Shown in pieces: positions 1 to 10,340 of a DNA stretch of 33,314 nt; the first letter of the stretch is position 1; each line of letters starts with the position of its first letter. This DNA comes from Skermanella aerolata KACC 11604 (GTDB taxonomy: Bacteria > Pseudomonadota > Alphaproteobacteria > Azospirillales > Azospirillaceae), in NCBI RefSeq assembly GCF_000936425.1, contig NZ_AVFK01000054.1, positions 1 to 33,314 on the forward strand, given 5' to 3'. Both the position numbers and the translations under genes were made by a program. The notes beneath the pieces were generated by a model. The model was not told the origin of the DNA. It saw nothing but the letters and a program-made list of their open reading frames with translations, and made no database searches.

Positions 1-230
1 GTCCTCTCGTCTGCGGGCGGGTGTCCGGCTCAATGGCGTCAGCTGACATCAATGACCCACTATCTGCCATCACGGTCAACGCTGCCAATGGTCCGTCAAC
101 AGCCTAATCTGTTTGCCCGACCGCCGCACAGCTGCCGCCTGTTCTTCGATCGCCAGCGCCGCTGTCGCCCTGAAGCCGTATGTCTCAGGCGAATTGCAGG
201 CAGTCGATGCTCTTGGGCTTCAATGTAACC
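1..230. other. Left edge, no gene recognised
   Basis: This stretch lies beyond the 3' end of the integrase. No tRNA, repeat or recognisable protein is visible. On the minus strand a stop-to-stop frame of about 50 codons reads like protein (it includes TYGFRATAALAIEEQAAA) but has no start codon, so it may be a decayed gene. Confidence is low. Confidence 0.3.
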
Positions 231-1490
231 TCATCCAGCTCGATCATGGTTCAGAGAAACACCTTCCCCCTTCCTCATGGGTACCGTCCCGCAATATGTC
301 GCCCACGCCTCCATCAGCAGGCGCCGCTTCTCGAACAGATCACCCCGACGATATGCGGCTTCCACTTTGTCGGAGATGCTGTGCGCCAGCGCCATTTCCG
401 CGACATCCCGTGGGAAATGTGTCTGCTCAGCAGCCCAGTCCCGAAACGTAGAGCGAAAACCATGAGCGGTCAGGTCATCCCGCTTCATGCGCTCCAGCAC
501 CTTCAGGAGGGCCATGTTCGACAGCCCCTTGCCGGGGTTCCCGCCAGGGAACACGAACCCGCCCGGTCGTCCCTCGACCATCTCCGCTGCCGCCTGTTGG
601 TCTCGAAGTAGCTTGATCACCGGCGCCGAGAGTGGGATCCGGTGTTCTCTGCCAGCCTTCATTCGGCTTGCGGGAACTGTCCATATACCTTCCGCCAGAC
701 TGATTTCACCCCATCGCGCGCCGATCACCTCACCGGTCCTGCCGGCCGTCAGGATCAGAAATTCCAACGCCCGCGCCGCATGCCCTTCCTGCGACCGGAG
801 TGACGTCATGAAGGTGCCAATCTCGGCATAGGGCAACGCTGGATGATGTTGGACCTTCTGGACTTTGGCGCGGAGGGGGAGGAGGTGATCCAGATGGCCG
901 CGCCAACGGGCCGGATTGTCGCCTTGCCGGAAATCGCGCACGGTCGCCCAGTCGAGCACCGCTTCGATGCGACCACGCACCCGGCTCGCGGTCTCCGTCT
1001 TCGTTCTCCAGATCGGCTCCAGCGCCTTCATCACCAAGGCAGTATTCACAGCCTGAACCGGCAAATCGCCGAAGACCGGGTTCGCGTAGGTCTCCAGGGT
1101 AGACGCCCATTGTGCGGCGTGCTTCTCGTTCTTCCATCCCAATCGATGTGCGTCGATGTAGGCGGCCGCGCATTGACAGAATGTCATGGCCTTGGACGCC
1201 TCCAACTTGGCGGCCAAGTTCCTCGCCTGACGACCCGCCAACGGATCGCGCCCATCGAAGCGCTCAGTCCGGCAGGAGGTCGCTTTTTCGCGTGCTCCGG
1301 CCAAGGTGACGGCGTGTACTGGCCCCAGCCCCATGTCGCGGCGCTTCCCGTCAACCCGAAACCGGAACACCCATGACTTTGCGCCGCTCGGCCCGACGCG
1401 AAGGTAAAGCCCTCCACCATCTGCATACAGCCCCGGCTTCGTTAGCCGCGTCACCGCCAAGGCTGTCAACTGACCGATCTTCCGCGCCAT
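231..1490 (-). CDS. Tyrosine-type site-specific integrase (DUF4102/P4-like)
   Basis: This is a site-specific DNA recombinase of the phage/genomic-island integrase family, which inserts or excises an element by strand exchange through a tyrosine-DNA intermediate. Taking the ATG at 1490 (MARKIGQLTALAV, the usual family start) gives 419 residues; an upstream ATG at 1520 would add ten. Residues 1-90 form the DUF4102 arm-binding domain (YADGGGLYLRV), about 100-200 the SAM-like core-binding domain, and about 215-400 the catalytic domain. The catalytic set is complete: R251 in TAGRTGE, K278, H343 and R346 in HGFRSTFRDW, H370 and Y380. The frame is intact, so the protein may be active. No tRNA, excisionase or att repeat is visible beside it, and the flank at 1521-2469 holds transposase debris, so the element it served is not obvious. 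The family is secure; function in its present place is inference. Confidence 0.92.
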   Translation of the reverse strand: MARKIGQLTALAVTRLTKPGLYADGGGLYLRVGPSGAKSWVFRFRVDGKRRDMGLGPVHAVTLAGAREKATSCRTERFDGRDPLAGRQARNLAAKLEASKAMTFCQCAAAYIDAHRLGWKNEKHAAQWASTLETYANPVFGDLPVQAVNTALVMKALEPIWRTKTETASRVRGRIEAVLDWATVRDFRQGDNPARWRGHLDHLLPLRAKVQKVQHHPALPYAEIGTFMTSLRSQEGHAARALEFLILTAGRTGEVIGARWGEISLAEGIWTVPASRMKAGREHRIPLSAPVIKLLRDQQAAAEMVEGRPGGFVFPGGNPGKGLSNMALLKVLERMKRDDLTAHGFRSTFRDWAAEQTHFPRDVAEMALAHSISDKVEAAYRRGDLFEKRRLLMEAWATYCGTVPMRKGEGVSLNHDRAG

Positions 1491-1745
1491 GCTCGTCCCA
1501 TCATGCCTGTTCAGGAACATCGCCGGAACTCTGTTCCATCCATTGTACCATCCACCAGGGGCGGATTCGGAGAGACATACAGATACAAGTAGGAACAGCT
1601 GAACGTCAATAGGCTGATAAGATTAGTGTTTTTGAAACACCTAGATATACGCAGGGGCGCCAGTTGGGCGGACACCCTATCCGCCACTTCCCCCGTTCCG
1701 GGGCGTCCGTGGAAATCCACCGGCGTACAGCTTTCCCTTACAGAC

Positions 1746-1840
1746 CAAAGCACCGTCGGCGACCGCCAGTTCCGGAGCGATCCGCAACTCGCGCGCCTTC
1801 GTGTCGATCGATAGTTTGCGGCAACTTTGGGCGCCCTCCG
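1746..1840 (-). pseudogene. IS256-family transposase remnant (internal piece)
   Basis: Reading the minus strand gives EGAQSCRKLSIDTKARELRI followed by APELAVADGAL. This matches the conserved mid-region of IS256 (mutator-type) transposases, where a SWRELL..LK.RGL stretch precedes APELAVGDGAL and the catalytic Asp. After this the frame departs from the family, so only about 31 codons survive. Transposases of this family move DNA by a DDE mechanism; this piece cannot. It is in the opposite orientation to the C-terminal piece 290 bases away. Confidence 0.6.
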
Positions 1841-2125
1841 CCCAGATCTCCTTCAGCCGCGCGATGACCGACGGCGATAGAATTGGGCGCGTCCTTGCCC
1901 AGCACAACCCTAAGCGAGCTTAGCGCGGGCCGTCAGGGGATCATCGATCGCGTCGGCATGGCGAAGGCGAATAATGCTGCTTTCCTCGTTCATGGCGTAT
2001 CGCCCGTTGGAGGTTCAGGCAGCATCCGTACGATACTTATCCTGGCTCATCCCGGCCATCCCGATCTGCGGCATCCGGAGCCTGAGGCGATTGGCGCGCT
2101 ATGGCCGAACATGGCAGAGCATGTC

Positions 2126-2332
2126 GCCCACCGCCGGCGGACCAAAGGCGCGGTCGTGTAGGAGGCCGCCAAGCTGATGGTGTTCAAGCTTACGACCGCC
2201 GCCACGAAAGCTTGGCGCCACCTTTGGGGTGAAAATCAGTTGCCCAAAATCAATCAGAGCATCACATTCCGCGACGGCACCGAGGTCTTCGACCCCCTCA
2301 CAGGATGCCGACTGATCGGACCGTCACCCTGA
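2126..2332 (+). pseudogene. IS256-family transposase remnant (C-terminus)
   Basis: The plus strand encodes HRRRTKGAVV, an in-frame TAG at 2159-2161, then EAAKLMVFKLTTAATKAWR and LWGENQLPKINQSITFRDGT to a TGA at 2330-2332. This is the typical C-terminal block of IS256-type transposases (HRTRRTKG...LMVFKL...W..L.G.NQLPK....G..F.DG). The internal stop and the lack of an upstream catalytic domain show it is dead. It ends 137 bases before the start of the haem sensor gene. The lack of a matching inverted end nearby suggests an old, rearranged copy. Confidence 0.75.
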
Positions 2333-2469
2333 TTCCGGCATAGCTTCCATCGACGCCGTTGATGGCCGATGTCTTTGAGCAAGTTCTCATACGTCCGCTC
2401 CAATTTCCTTCCAGGCTGGAGCGCGCACGGTATTCGCCAGCAGTGCCGACAGCGCGGGAGAACCCATTG

Positions 2470-3687
2470 ATGCTCGCCACCAACAGCCCGTCGATTGGAC
2501 GGTTCGACAAATCCTTCCTTGTCCACATGATCAAGGATTTTTTCCTTGTTCTGCTGGCTGTAACGATGCTCGAGTTCACGTTCAAAGCTGTAGGTGTCTT
2601 CTACAACTACAGCATGAATGGAGCGACACAGGCGCAGGTTGTCGCTGATGACCTGGCCGAGAACGTCCGTTCGATCATGCGGAACGAAGGTGGGCCAGTC
2701 GCCGCTCGCACCATGTATCCGATCTTGCAGAAGAACTGGGCAGAGCTCGGTTACTCTGTCGCAATTGTTCCCTCTGATGTCACCATTCGCTCCATCAAGA
2801 ACGGTTTCGACTTTGTTCCGGCCGGCATTCCTGAGTCCTGGCCCCAAGGTGAATTCAAGGAGGCGGCGGTCCAAATTACGGCCGAGACCTTCTGTTTGTC
2901 GTGCCATACCGAGGCGCGGGTCGGCGATGTCCTGGGCACCGTCATCGTGCACAATTATCTGGAACGCGATTTCGCGATCTGGTTCGAACAAATTCGTCTC
3001 GCAGCGGGCTTCGCTCTCGCCAAGATCATGTTGCATTCCGTACTTCTGTTTTTGATCCTGCGCGCTCGGATGGAGCCGCTTTTGCGATTGCGCTCCGTGG
3101 TCAGCAATCTTTCGAAGGCTTACAGTGCGCTGGATCAGAGGGCAGAGATCCGGACGGAAGATGAATTCGGCGCGCTGGCGTACGATTTGAACATCTTTCT
3201 TGATCGCATCAACCGTCTGATCGCTGAACTCAATCAGGTCCTGCTGCGCGTCGTGGCGGTGAATGACGATATCGTCACCGTCCAAAGCGATCTGCGCGGC
3301 CAGATCGACCGCGTGGTGACAGGCGTTCGGCGGCTGGAGCGGGATGCGATGATGGCTGCCAAGCGCGAGCCTCGCCTCTCCGACGATTGGTTCAAGGCAA
3401 TCCGCACGGCGGTTCAGGCGCTGGATGACAAGCTCGCGCAGGCGGGCGAGATTCCGCAGGCAGGCGAATTGCTTGAGGCGCTGCGTACTGTGGTCGGGCA
3501 TGCCGAGACCCAACTGGAGACGTCGGAGAAAGTCTTCGAAAGGCTTGCCGCTGTTGGGGACGACACTGAGAATCTGAGAGGTGCCATGGCCGAGATGACA
3601 CGGCTGGAAGAGCGCATGAAAACGATCATCGAGACAGGTGGCACCTTGGTGCGCCGGCTCCAGCCGGAGGTCGGACAAGTGGTATGA
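2470..3687 (+). CDS. Membrane haem-binding HAMP sensor-like protein
   Basis: This is a 405-residue two-pass membrane protein. The first membrane helix lies at about 23-46, a periplasmic domain at 47-175, the second helix at about 176-198, a HAMP-like linker at about 199-250, and a long helical, probably coiled-coil, cytoplasmic tail follows. The periplasmic part carries a c-type haem attachment motif CLSCH (C142, C145, H146) and resembles DUF3365/Tll0287-type haem sensors. No histidine kinase, cyclase, GGDEF or methyl-accepting signature can be seen in the tail, so how it passes a signal on is unknown. The ATG at 2470 is chosen because GGAG lies 9 bases upstream; a start at 2359 would add 37 residues, partly within mobile-element debris. 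It lies directly upstream of katG in the same direction, separated by 427 bases. A role in redox or gas sensing is inference from the haem motif. Confidence 0.72.
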   Translation: MLATNSPSIGRFDKSFLVHMIKDFFLVLLAVTMLEFTFKAVGVFYNYSMNGATQAQVVADDLAENVRSIMRNEGGPVAARTMYPILQKNWAELGYSVAIVPSDVTIRSIKNGFDFVPAGIPESWPQGEFKEAAVQITAETFCLSCHTEARVGDVLGTVIVHNYLERDFAIWFEQIRLAAGFALAKIMLHSVLLFLILRARMEPLLRLRSVVSNLSKAYSALDQRAEIRTEDEFGALAYDLNIFLDRINRLIAELNQVLLRVVAVNDDIVTVQSDLRGQIDRVVTGVRRLERDAMMAAKREPRLSDDWFKAIRTAVQALDDKLAQAGEIPQAGELLEALRTVVGHAETQLETSEKVFERLAAVGDDTENLRGAMAEMTRLEERMKTIIETGGTLVRRLQPEVGQVV

Positions 3688-6313
<2,626 letters not shown>

Positions 6314-6399
6314 TCTGAAGCGTTGGATGAAACCAGGGCAGCCATTCAAGGTATCTTGGAGCGCCGCCTTGGTTTCCAGTGCCGAGACACCATCCCGGT

Positions 6400-6547
6400 T
6401 GCCGGCGTGTTCTCTCGGGATTGCAGCCGATTTATGCCGCGAACGAACTGATCGCCGCCCAAGGCGGTACGTGCGCCCCTTCGTGCCCGAACACCATGCG
6501 CACTCGCGTAATTCAGGAGAGTATTTCGGCGATGCCTGTTTCGTCAT
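6400..6547 (-). pseudogene. IS3-family transposase OrfA remnant
   Basis: The minus strand starts MTKQASPKYSPELRE and, after a one-base frameshift, continues VRMVFGHEGAHVPPWAAISS and then FAA, a TAA stop, IGCNPE. This is the helix-turn-helix start of an IS3-group OrfA (K.SPE.RERAVRMV....W.AI.SIA.KIGC.PETLR.W). The frameshift and stop show it is dead, and no OrfB follows. It lies antisense, 87 bases after katG. Confidence 0.75.
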
Positions 6548-6605
6548 GATGATCCCGGTTACTCAAGAAAAGAGACTTCCGACAAACCGGGTGCGGTTCA
6601 TAAAT

Positions 6606-6760
6606 TAAAAAAAGGCCGCCCCGAAGGGCGACCTGAGTTTAGGGAGGAAACGCCCGATAAGGCGATACAACATCACTGTTGCATTGCGATAATAGACTTG
6701 GCTATTGCATAGTTCCATGAAGAAGTTAAAGTTGTTTCTGCATTGCCGCTTTTCGTTTTT
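6606..6760 (-). ncRNA. Candidate small RNA with CCTCCC motif
   Basis: Upstream of the terminator the minus strand carries CGTTTCCTCCCTAAACTC, a single-stranded-looking pyrimidine stretch complementary to ribosome binding sites, followed at once by a UUCG-capped terminator with a long U tail. This layout (anti-Shine-Dalgarno segment, then terminator with U run) is typical of Hfq-dependent alphaproteobacterial small RNAs. The 5' end is not determinable; 6760 is a guess. The surrounding DNA is AT-rich and codes for nothing recognised. I cannot assign a known family. Confidence 0.35.
6608..6632 (-). terminator. Strong intrinsic terminator, minus strand
   Basis: On the minus strand GGTCGCCC-TTCG-GGGCGGCC forms an eight-position stem (one mismatch) closed by a UUCG tetraloop and followed by seven T, a classic rho-independent terminator. 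No gene on the minus strand between here and osmC accounts for it directly. It may end the osmC transcript after a 380-base trailer, or end a small RNA (see the candidate RNA at 6606-6760). Confidence 0.75.
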
Positions 6761-7010
6761 GCATATTCCTCTTTATTGTGGCAAGAAAAGCTCCTGAACC
6801 TAATAAATTATCTTTTTCAGTTTCGTATTATTTCTGATGAGGTACGATTTTCATGCAGTAAATTTAATCTGTTTTCGTACGTCAATAAACCCAAGAGTGG
6901 ACGGCTGGCCACCAGGAGGCAGGGTCCTAATACCACCTCGCACCGAAAATTCTGCACGGCATATCCGGTCATAGCTGGATAACTTGCCTGGAAGCAACCG
7001 GCGACCTTGC

Positions 7011-7568
7011 TCAGTCTCCAGTGACTGGATCAAGGTCGCTGGCGAGAGCAACATCAAGATGAACGGGATTGTGCAAGGTGTTGGCGACCGGCGACCACAG
7101 CGTCGCATGCTTGATCAGCGCGTTAAGAGCATCGCGCGGCGCATCGGCTTCCAGGTGGACGGTGACGTGGATGGCTTCGAAGCCGATCGGCTTGGGGTCG
7201 CCTCTCCCAACTCTCCAACCGGCAGACATGTCGATCTCGGCTGACAATTCCAGTTCCAGCCGGTGTATTGGGATGTTGCGAACGACAGCATTGGCGTGAA
7301 TGCCTACGGCCAAGCAGGAACCAAGCGCGGCCAGAAGCGCTTCCAAAGCGTTGGGAGCGGCTGTCTCGCTCAGCAGTCCTTCCGGTTCATGCTCCATGAC
7401 CGGCTGGGCCGGAAGATCACGGATGTAGTTCAGCTGATGGAAGCGGCCCTGGGCGACGGTTCGGCATCGCAGTGTCCGAATGATGTTCAGGCTGCTCTCT
7501 TTCTTGGCGGACTGGGAGCCCGGCTCGGGTGGGAAACGATCTGTTGACGGAGCGGCAGGCTTGGGCAT
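7011..7568 (-). CDS. OsmC-like family protein
   Basis: OsmC/Ohr proteins are dimeric thiol peroxidases that reduce organic hydroperoxides with two cysteines. This 185-residue protein has the family fold pattern: an N-terminal strand region, C85 in ALGSCLAVGI where the peroxidatic cysteine sits, and the C-terminal block SPVANTLHNPV. In active members the residue before PV is the second cysteine; here it is S159. It may therefore be a non-peroxidase member, or use another resolving thiol (C35 is the only other cysteine visible). The N-terminal 30 residues are polar and probably disordered. The ATG at 7568 follows AAAGGA with 8 bases spacing. A palindrome lies 20 bases upstream, and a LysR gene is divergent. 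The family is clear; enzymatic activity is uncertain. Confidence 0.85.
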   Translation of the reverse strand: MPKPAAPSTDRFPPEPGSQSAKKESSLNIIRTLRCRTVAQGRFHQLNYIRDLPAQPVMEHEPEGLLSETAAPNALEALLAALGSCLAVGIHANAVVRNIPIHRLELELSAEIDMSAGWRVGRGDPKPIGFEAIHVTVHLEADAPRDALNALIKHATLWSPVANTLHNPVHLDVALASDLDPVTGD

Positions 7569-7587
7569 CGCGGCATCCTTTTGCTGG

Positions 7588-7602
7588 TACTAGTTGTTAG
7601 TA
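7588..7602. promoter_or_regulatory. Palindrome upstream of osmC-like gene
   Basis: TACTA-GTTGT-TAGTA is a perfect five-base inverted repeat around a five-base spacer, 20 bases before the osmC-like start. Its place in the promoter region suggests a repressor operator (TetR, MarR or HxlR type). It is not of the classical LysR T-N11-A form. Confidence 0.4.
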
Positions 7603-7789
7603 GACAAGTGATCCGGGAGCGCGTTGTATCCAACCGGATGCCAGTAGGTGCTGGACATTCCGCTGAGTGACCGATGCGATTGTTCAAGGAACATTGGCCG
7701 AAGTTTCGGCTTGATCATCGTAAGTGTTTCCCGTTGCCAAGTCACGCCGTCAAAACCGGCGAGCGGGAAAGCAAAAATGCGGCGGATGC

Positions 7790-8698
7790 ATGCTCGATTG
7801 GGACGATCTTAGATTTTTTCTGGCTCTGGCGCGCACCGGAAGCCTATCGGCGGCGGCCCGCGATCTGCGGGTCGCCCAGTCGACTGTTGGCCGCCGGCTG
7901 ACCTCGCTCGAGGCCAGCCTCGGCGTACGGCTGCTGAACCGCACGCCGGATGGCTATATGCCGACCCTGGCCGGCGAGGAGGTCCGCACCCAGGCCGAAC
8001 GCCTCGAAGCGGAAGCGTTGAGCCTTGAGCGCACTGTTGGCGGGCGCGACAGTCGCCTGGCAGGTCTGGTTCGCGTCACCTGCGCCGAAACCATCGCCAG
8101 CTACCTTCTGGCGCCCTGCTTCGCGGCACTGCATGCGGAACATCCCGATATGATGGTCGAGCTGATCTCCAACCCGCGCGAGCTGAGCCTCGCCATGCGC
8201 GAGGCCGAGATCTCCGTGCGTCTGACGCGATCGGATCAGCACGATCTGGTGGTCCGGAAGATCGGCACCCTGGACTTCGGGCTCTATGCGGCCCCAACAT
8301 ATCTGGAGCGCCAGGGTGAACCAGGCTACAATGCTGGCTGTACGGGTCATCACCTGATCACACAGCTCGATGACATCCAGGATGCGGCGCAAGCCAATTG
8401 GCTGGCCGATTTGGCGCCGCGTGCGCGTATCGCGGTGCAGACCAACAGCCACGAAGCAGCACTGCTGGCCGCCGCGCATGGCGGTGGTCTGGCGTGCCTG
8501 GCGCGCTTCCGGGCCGATCGGGAATGCGGGCTTACTCGCCTGACGACGCCATCACCACCCCCGAGCGCCGGAATCTGGCTTGTCGTGCACCGCGACAACC
8601 GCCACACGGTCCGGATCAGAACTGTTCTCAGCCACATCAGTGACTGCGTTCACGGATTGGGCGGGATATTGTCGCCAGACACGAAGAAGTCTTCATAA
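7790..8698 (+). CDS. LysR-family transcriptional regulator
   Basis: This is a DNA-binding regulator of 302 residues from the ATG at 7790. The N-terminal winged helix-turn-helix is clear (DDLRFFLALARTGSLSAAAR, then VAQSTVGRRLTSLEASLGV). Residues from about 90 onward form the effector-binding domain, with PDMMVELISNP and GLYAAPTYL. An in-frame ATG at 7724 would add 22 basic residues of no family resemblance, so the later start, which begins MLDWDDLRF as many members do, is preferred; the ribosome site there is weak (GGCGGA). It is divergent from the osmC-like gene across 221 bases and may control it. The ligand cannot be told from sequence. Confidence 0.9.
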   Translation: MLDWDDLRFFLALARTGSLSAAARDLRVAQSTVGRRLTSLEASLGVRLLNRTPDGYMPTLAGEEVRTQAERLEAEALSLERTVGGRDSRLAGLVRVTCAETIASYLLAPCFAALHAEHPDMMVELISNPRELSLAMREAEISVRLTRSDQHDLVVRKIGTLDFGLYAAPTYLERQGEPGYNAGCTGHHLITQLDDIQDAAQANWLADLAPRARIAVQTNSHEAALLAAAHGGGLACLARFRADRECGLTRLTTPSPPPSAGIWLVVHRDNRHTVRIRTVLSHISDCVHGLGGILSPDTKKSS

Positions 8699-8935
8699 GA
8701 AAGGCGAGCCCGATCGCGAAAAGCAGCATCCCTGCTTTCAGACTTTAAAGGCGATGCGGATTTGCATAGTTGGTCGCCGTATTTGCATACGATAGAGCGA
8801 ACAACTTCTTTAGTCTGACTCTGTTCTGTCCTGCACGCAGGCGGCAGTTCATCGCCGCCGCCGCCGGCTGCCGCGTCCGGCAGCCGTATTCGGCCTCCGT
8901 GCAAAATCGATATCACCTTTTCACAGGACTTTCGC

Positions 8936-9397
8936 ATGCCTTCCGTGCGCACAGACGCTGACGACTTGGTCGTGCCTCTTCATGTCGAGGAGCTATCCGT
9001 CACCCGGCGTCGTGTCGTCGGCCAGACGGTGCGGATCAGCACCGCTACCCACGAGCGCGAGCAATTGGTCGATGAGGAACTGACGCACCACCTGGTCGAG
9101 ATCGAACGGGTGGCGGTTGGGCGTGTCGTCGATTCCGTACCGCCGGTCCGCGAGGAGGGTGACGTCACGATCGTACCGATCGTCCAGGAAGTCGTCTTCA
9201 TCGAGCGTCGGCTCGTCCTCAAGGAGGAAGTTCACATGCGTCGGGTACGGGTCACCACTCGTCATACGGAAACAGTGACCCTGCGTGAGCAGGAGGCCGT
9301 GATTACCCGTAACGCCCCAGGTCAGCCGGCGATTGCCGATGACCCTCAATCCCTTGACGACAAATCCACCACATTGCTTCAGGAACAGCAGACATGA
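8936..9397 (+). CDS. YsnF/AvaK-type DUF2382 stress protein (short form)
   Basis: This is a 153-residue protein made almost entirely of one DUF2382 domain, the conserved region of YsnF and AvaK. It shows the usual alternating charged strand pattern (VPLHVEELSVTRRRV, EVVFIERRLVLKEEV, RRVRVTTRHTETVTLREQEA). No enzymatic residues are known; family members are general-stress proteins of unknown mechanism. The start at 8936 follows CAGGA with about 8 bases. Its stop overlaps the next gene's start by four bases (ATGA at 9394-9397), so the two are translationally coupled. Together with the longer paralogue it makes a two-gene stress unit. No EcfG-like promoter was found just upstream. Confidence 0.8.
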   Translation: MPSVRTDADDLVVPLHVEELSVTRRRVVGQTVRISTATHEREQLVDEELTHHLVEIERVAVGRVVDSVPPVREEGDVTIVPIVQEVVFIERRLVLKEEVHMRRVRVTTRHTETVTLREQEAVITRNAPGQPAIADDPQSLDDKSTTLLQEQQT

Positions 9398-10275
9398 CTG
9401 TCGAAACCATCGTCGCCATCTACGATACTGCCAGCCAAGCCGATGCCGCCGTGCGTGATCTCAAGGCCGCCAATGTGCCGGCGGACGCGATAAGCCAGCA
9501 TGCGGGTACTGCGTCGTCGACTACATCTACAACTAAGACTACAACGGCGCCGGGTCAGGAGCAGGGATTCTGGGCCAGCCTGTTCGGCGGTGACTCCGAC
9601 AGCGAGGCCGAGGTCTACGACCGCAGCCTTCAAAGCGGCTCGACCGTCGTCACCGTGAAATCAGACGAGCGACAGGTCGCTCAGGTTACAGGAATCCTCG
9701 AACAGCACAATCCGGTCGATATCGACGAACGGGCGGCCGGCTATGGCCTGTCGCAGACCACCACGACCACGACCCAAGCACCGCTTGCCCAGGCACCGCT
9801 TGCCCAGGCACCGCTTGCCCAGGCGACACCGAACAAGATTGGAACGGCCGCTTCGACCGAGGGTGGAACGATCCAGCTTGCCGAGGAACAGCTGAGTGTC
9901 GGCAAGCGGGCGGTCAACCGCGGCACCACCCGGATCCGCCGCTTCGTGGTCGAGACTCCGGTTGAGGAGCAGGTTTCCCTGCGGGACGAGACGATCAGAG
10001 TCGAGCGGCGCGCGGTAACTGGCGGCAGTGCGGCCGCCGGTGCGGATTTCACCGAGAAGACTGTCGAGATGACCGAAACCGATGAGGAGGCCGTCGTCGC
10101 CAAGACAGCCCGCGTCATCGAGGAAGTGGTCGTGAGCAAGGACGTGACGGAGCGCGTCGAGACGATCAAGGATACCGTGCGCCGCGACGAGGTCGAAATC
10201 GAGAAGATCCCTGGCGGCAAGACGGCTGCAGGTTCCATGACGACTCCGGCCGCGCCGCGCAATCCGAAGATCTGA
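9394..10275 (+). CDS. YsnF/AvaK-type stress protein, two-domain form
   Basis: This 293-residue protein has an N-terminal domain of about 110 residues like that of general-stress protein 17M (TVETIVAIYDTASQADAAVR, typical of proteins that prefix DUF2382), a low-complexity linker, and a C-terminal DUF2382 domain from about 155 to 275 (LAEEQLSVGKRAVNRGTTRI). The linker holds three exact or near-exact copies of a 15-base unit encoding APLAQ (residues about 129-144). A Ser/Thr-rich tract at about 45-55 may also be flexible. It is coupled to the shorter DUF2382 gene by an ATGA overlap. No signal peptide or membrane helix is seen. Function is unknown beyond the association with stress. Confidence 0.85.
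   Translation: MTVETIVAIYDTASQADAAVRDLKAANVPADAISQHAGTASSTTSTTKTTTAPGQEQGFWASLFGGDSDSEAEVYDRSLQSGSTVVTVKSDERQVAQVTGILEQHNPVDIDERAAGYGLSQTTTTTTQAPLAQAPLAQAPLAQATPNKIGTAASTEGGTIQLAEEQLSVGKRAVNRGTTRIRRFVVETPVEEQVSLRDETIRVERRAVTGGSAAAGADFTEKTVEMTETDEEAVVAKTARVIEEVVVSKDVTERVETIKDTVRRDEVEIEKIPGGKTAAGSMTTPAAPRNPKI
9781..9825 (+). repeat. 15-base in-frame tandem repeat, three copies
   Basis: CCGCTTGCCCAGGCA occurs at 9781-9795 and 9796-9810, with a third copy at 9811-9825 differing only in its last base. It encodes three APLAQ units in the linker of the two-domain YsnF-like protein. Such a unit can expand or shrink by slippage without changing frame. Confidence 0.95.
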
Positions 10276-10295
10276 GTCACCAATAAGAAGATCGC

Positions 10296-10319
10296 TCGGG
10301 GTGCCGCGAGGCGCCCCGA
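10296..10319. terminator. Hairpin between ysnF-like and membrane gene
   Basis: TCGGGGTGCC-GCGA-GGCGCCCCGA pairs over ten positions with one G-T pair. No T run follows, so it is more likely an mRNA-stabilising or attenuating hairpin than a full terminator. It lies 22 bases before the start of the next gene, whose ribosome site GGAGA follows it. Confidence 0.5.
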
Positions 10320-10340
10320 CAGCACAATCTGGAGAAGTCA

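Larger units (their letters stand above)
1521..2469. other. Gene-free stretch with transposase debris
   Basis: No intact gene is seen between the integrase start and the haem sensor. The stretch holds two decayed IS256-type transposase pieces in opposite orientations (listed separately at 1746-1840 and 2126-2332). An AT-richer segment near 1570-1650 lies directly upstream of the integrase and probably holds its promoter. No tRNA is found. Confidence 0.6.
6314..7010. other. Gene-free stretch: IS3 debris and AT-rich island
   Basis: No intact gene is seen. Positions 6400-6547 hold a decayed IS3 OrfA. Positions 6608-6627 hold a minus-strand terminator, and roughly 6660-6890 is strikingly AT-rich compared with the rest of the window, including TGTTGCATTGCGA and several TAAT/ATTA runs. 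The base composition suggests either acquired DNA or a regulatory/small-RNA locus. Confidence 0.6.

Noticed and set aside
1521-1660. tRNA gene or att core beside the integrase
   Set aside because: I looked for a tRNA 3' half with a GTTCGAAT-type T-loop on both sides of the integrase and found none.
6608-6718. 36-residue minus-strand gene running through the terminator (MELCNSQVYY...)
   Set aside because: It has no ribosome binding site and its last codons would be the terminator stem and U run, so a non-coding reading is more likely.
9781-9825. CRISPR-like repeat
   Set aside because: The copies are head-to-tail without spacers and encode an in-frame APLAQ repeat.
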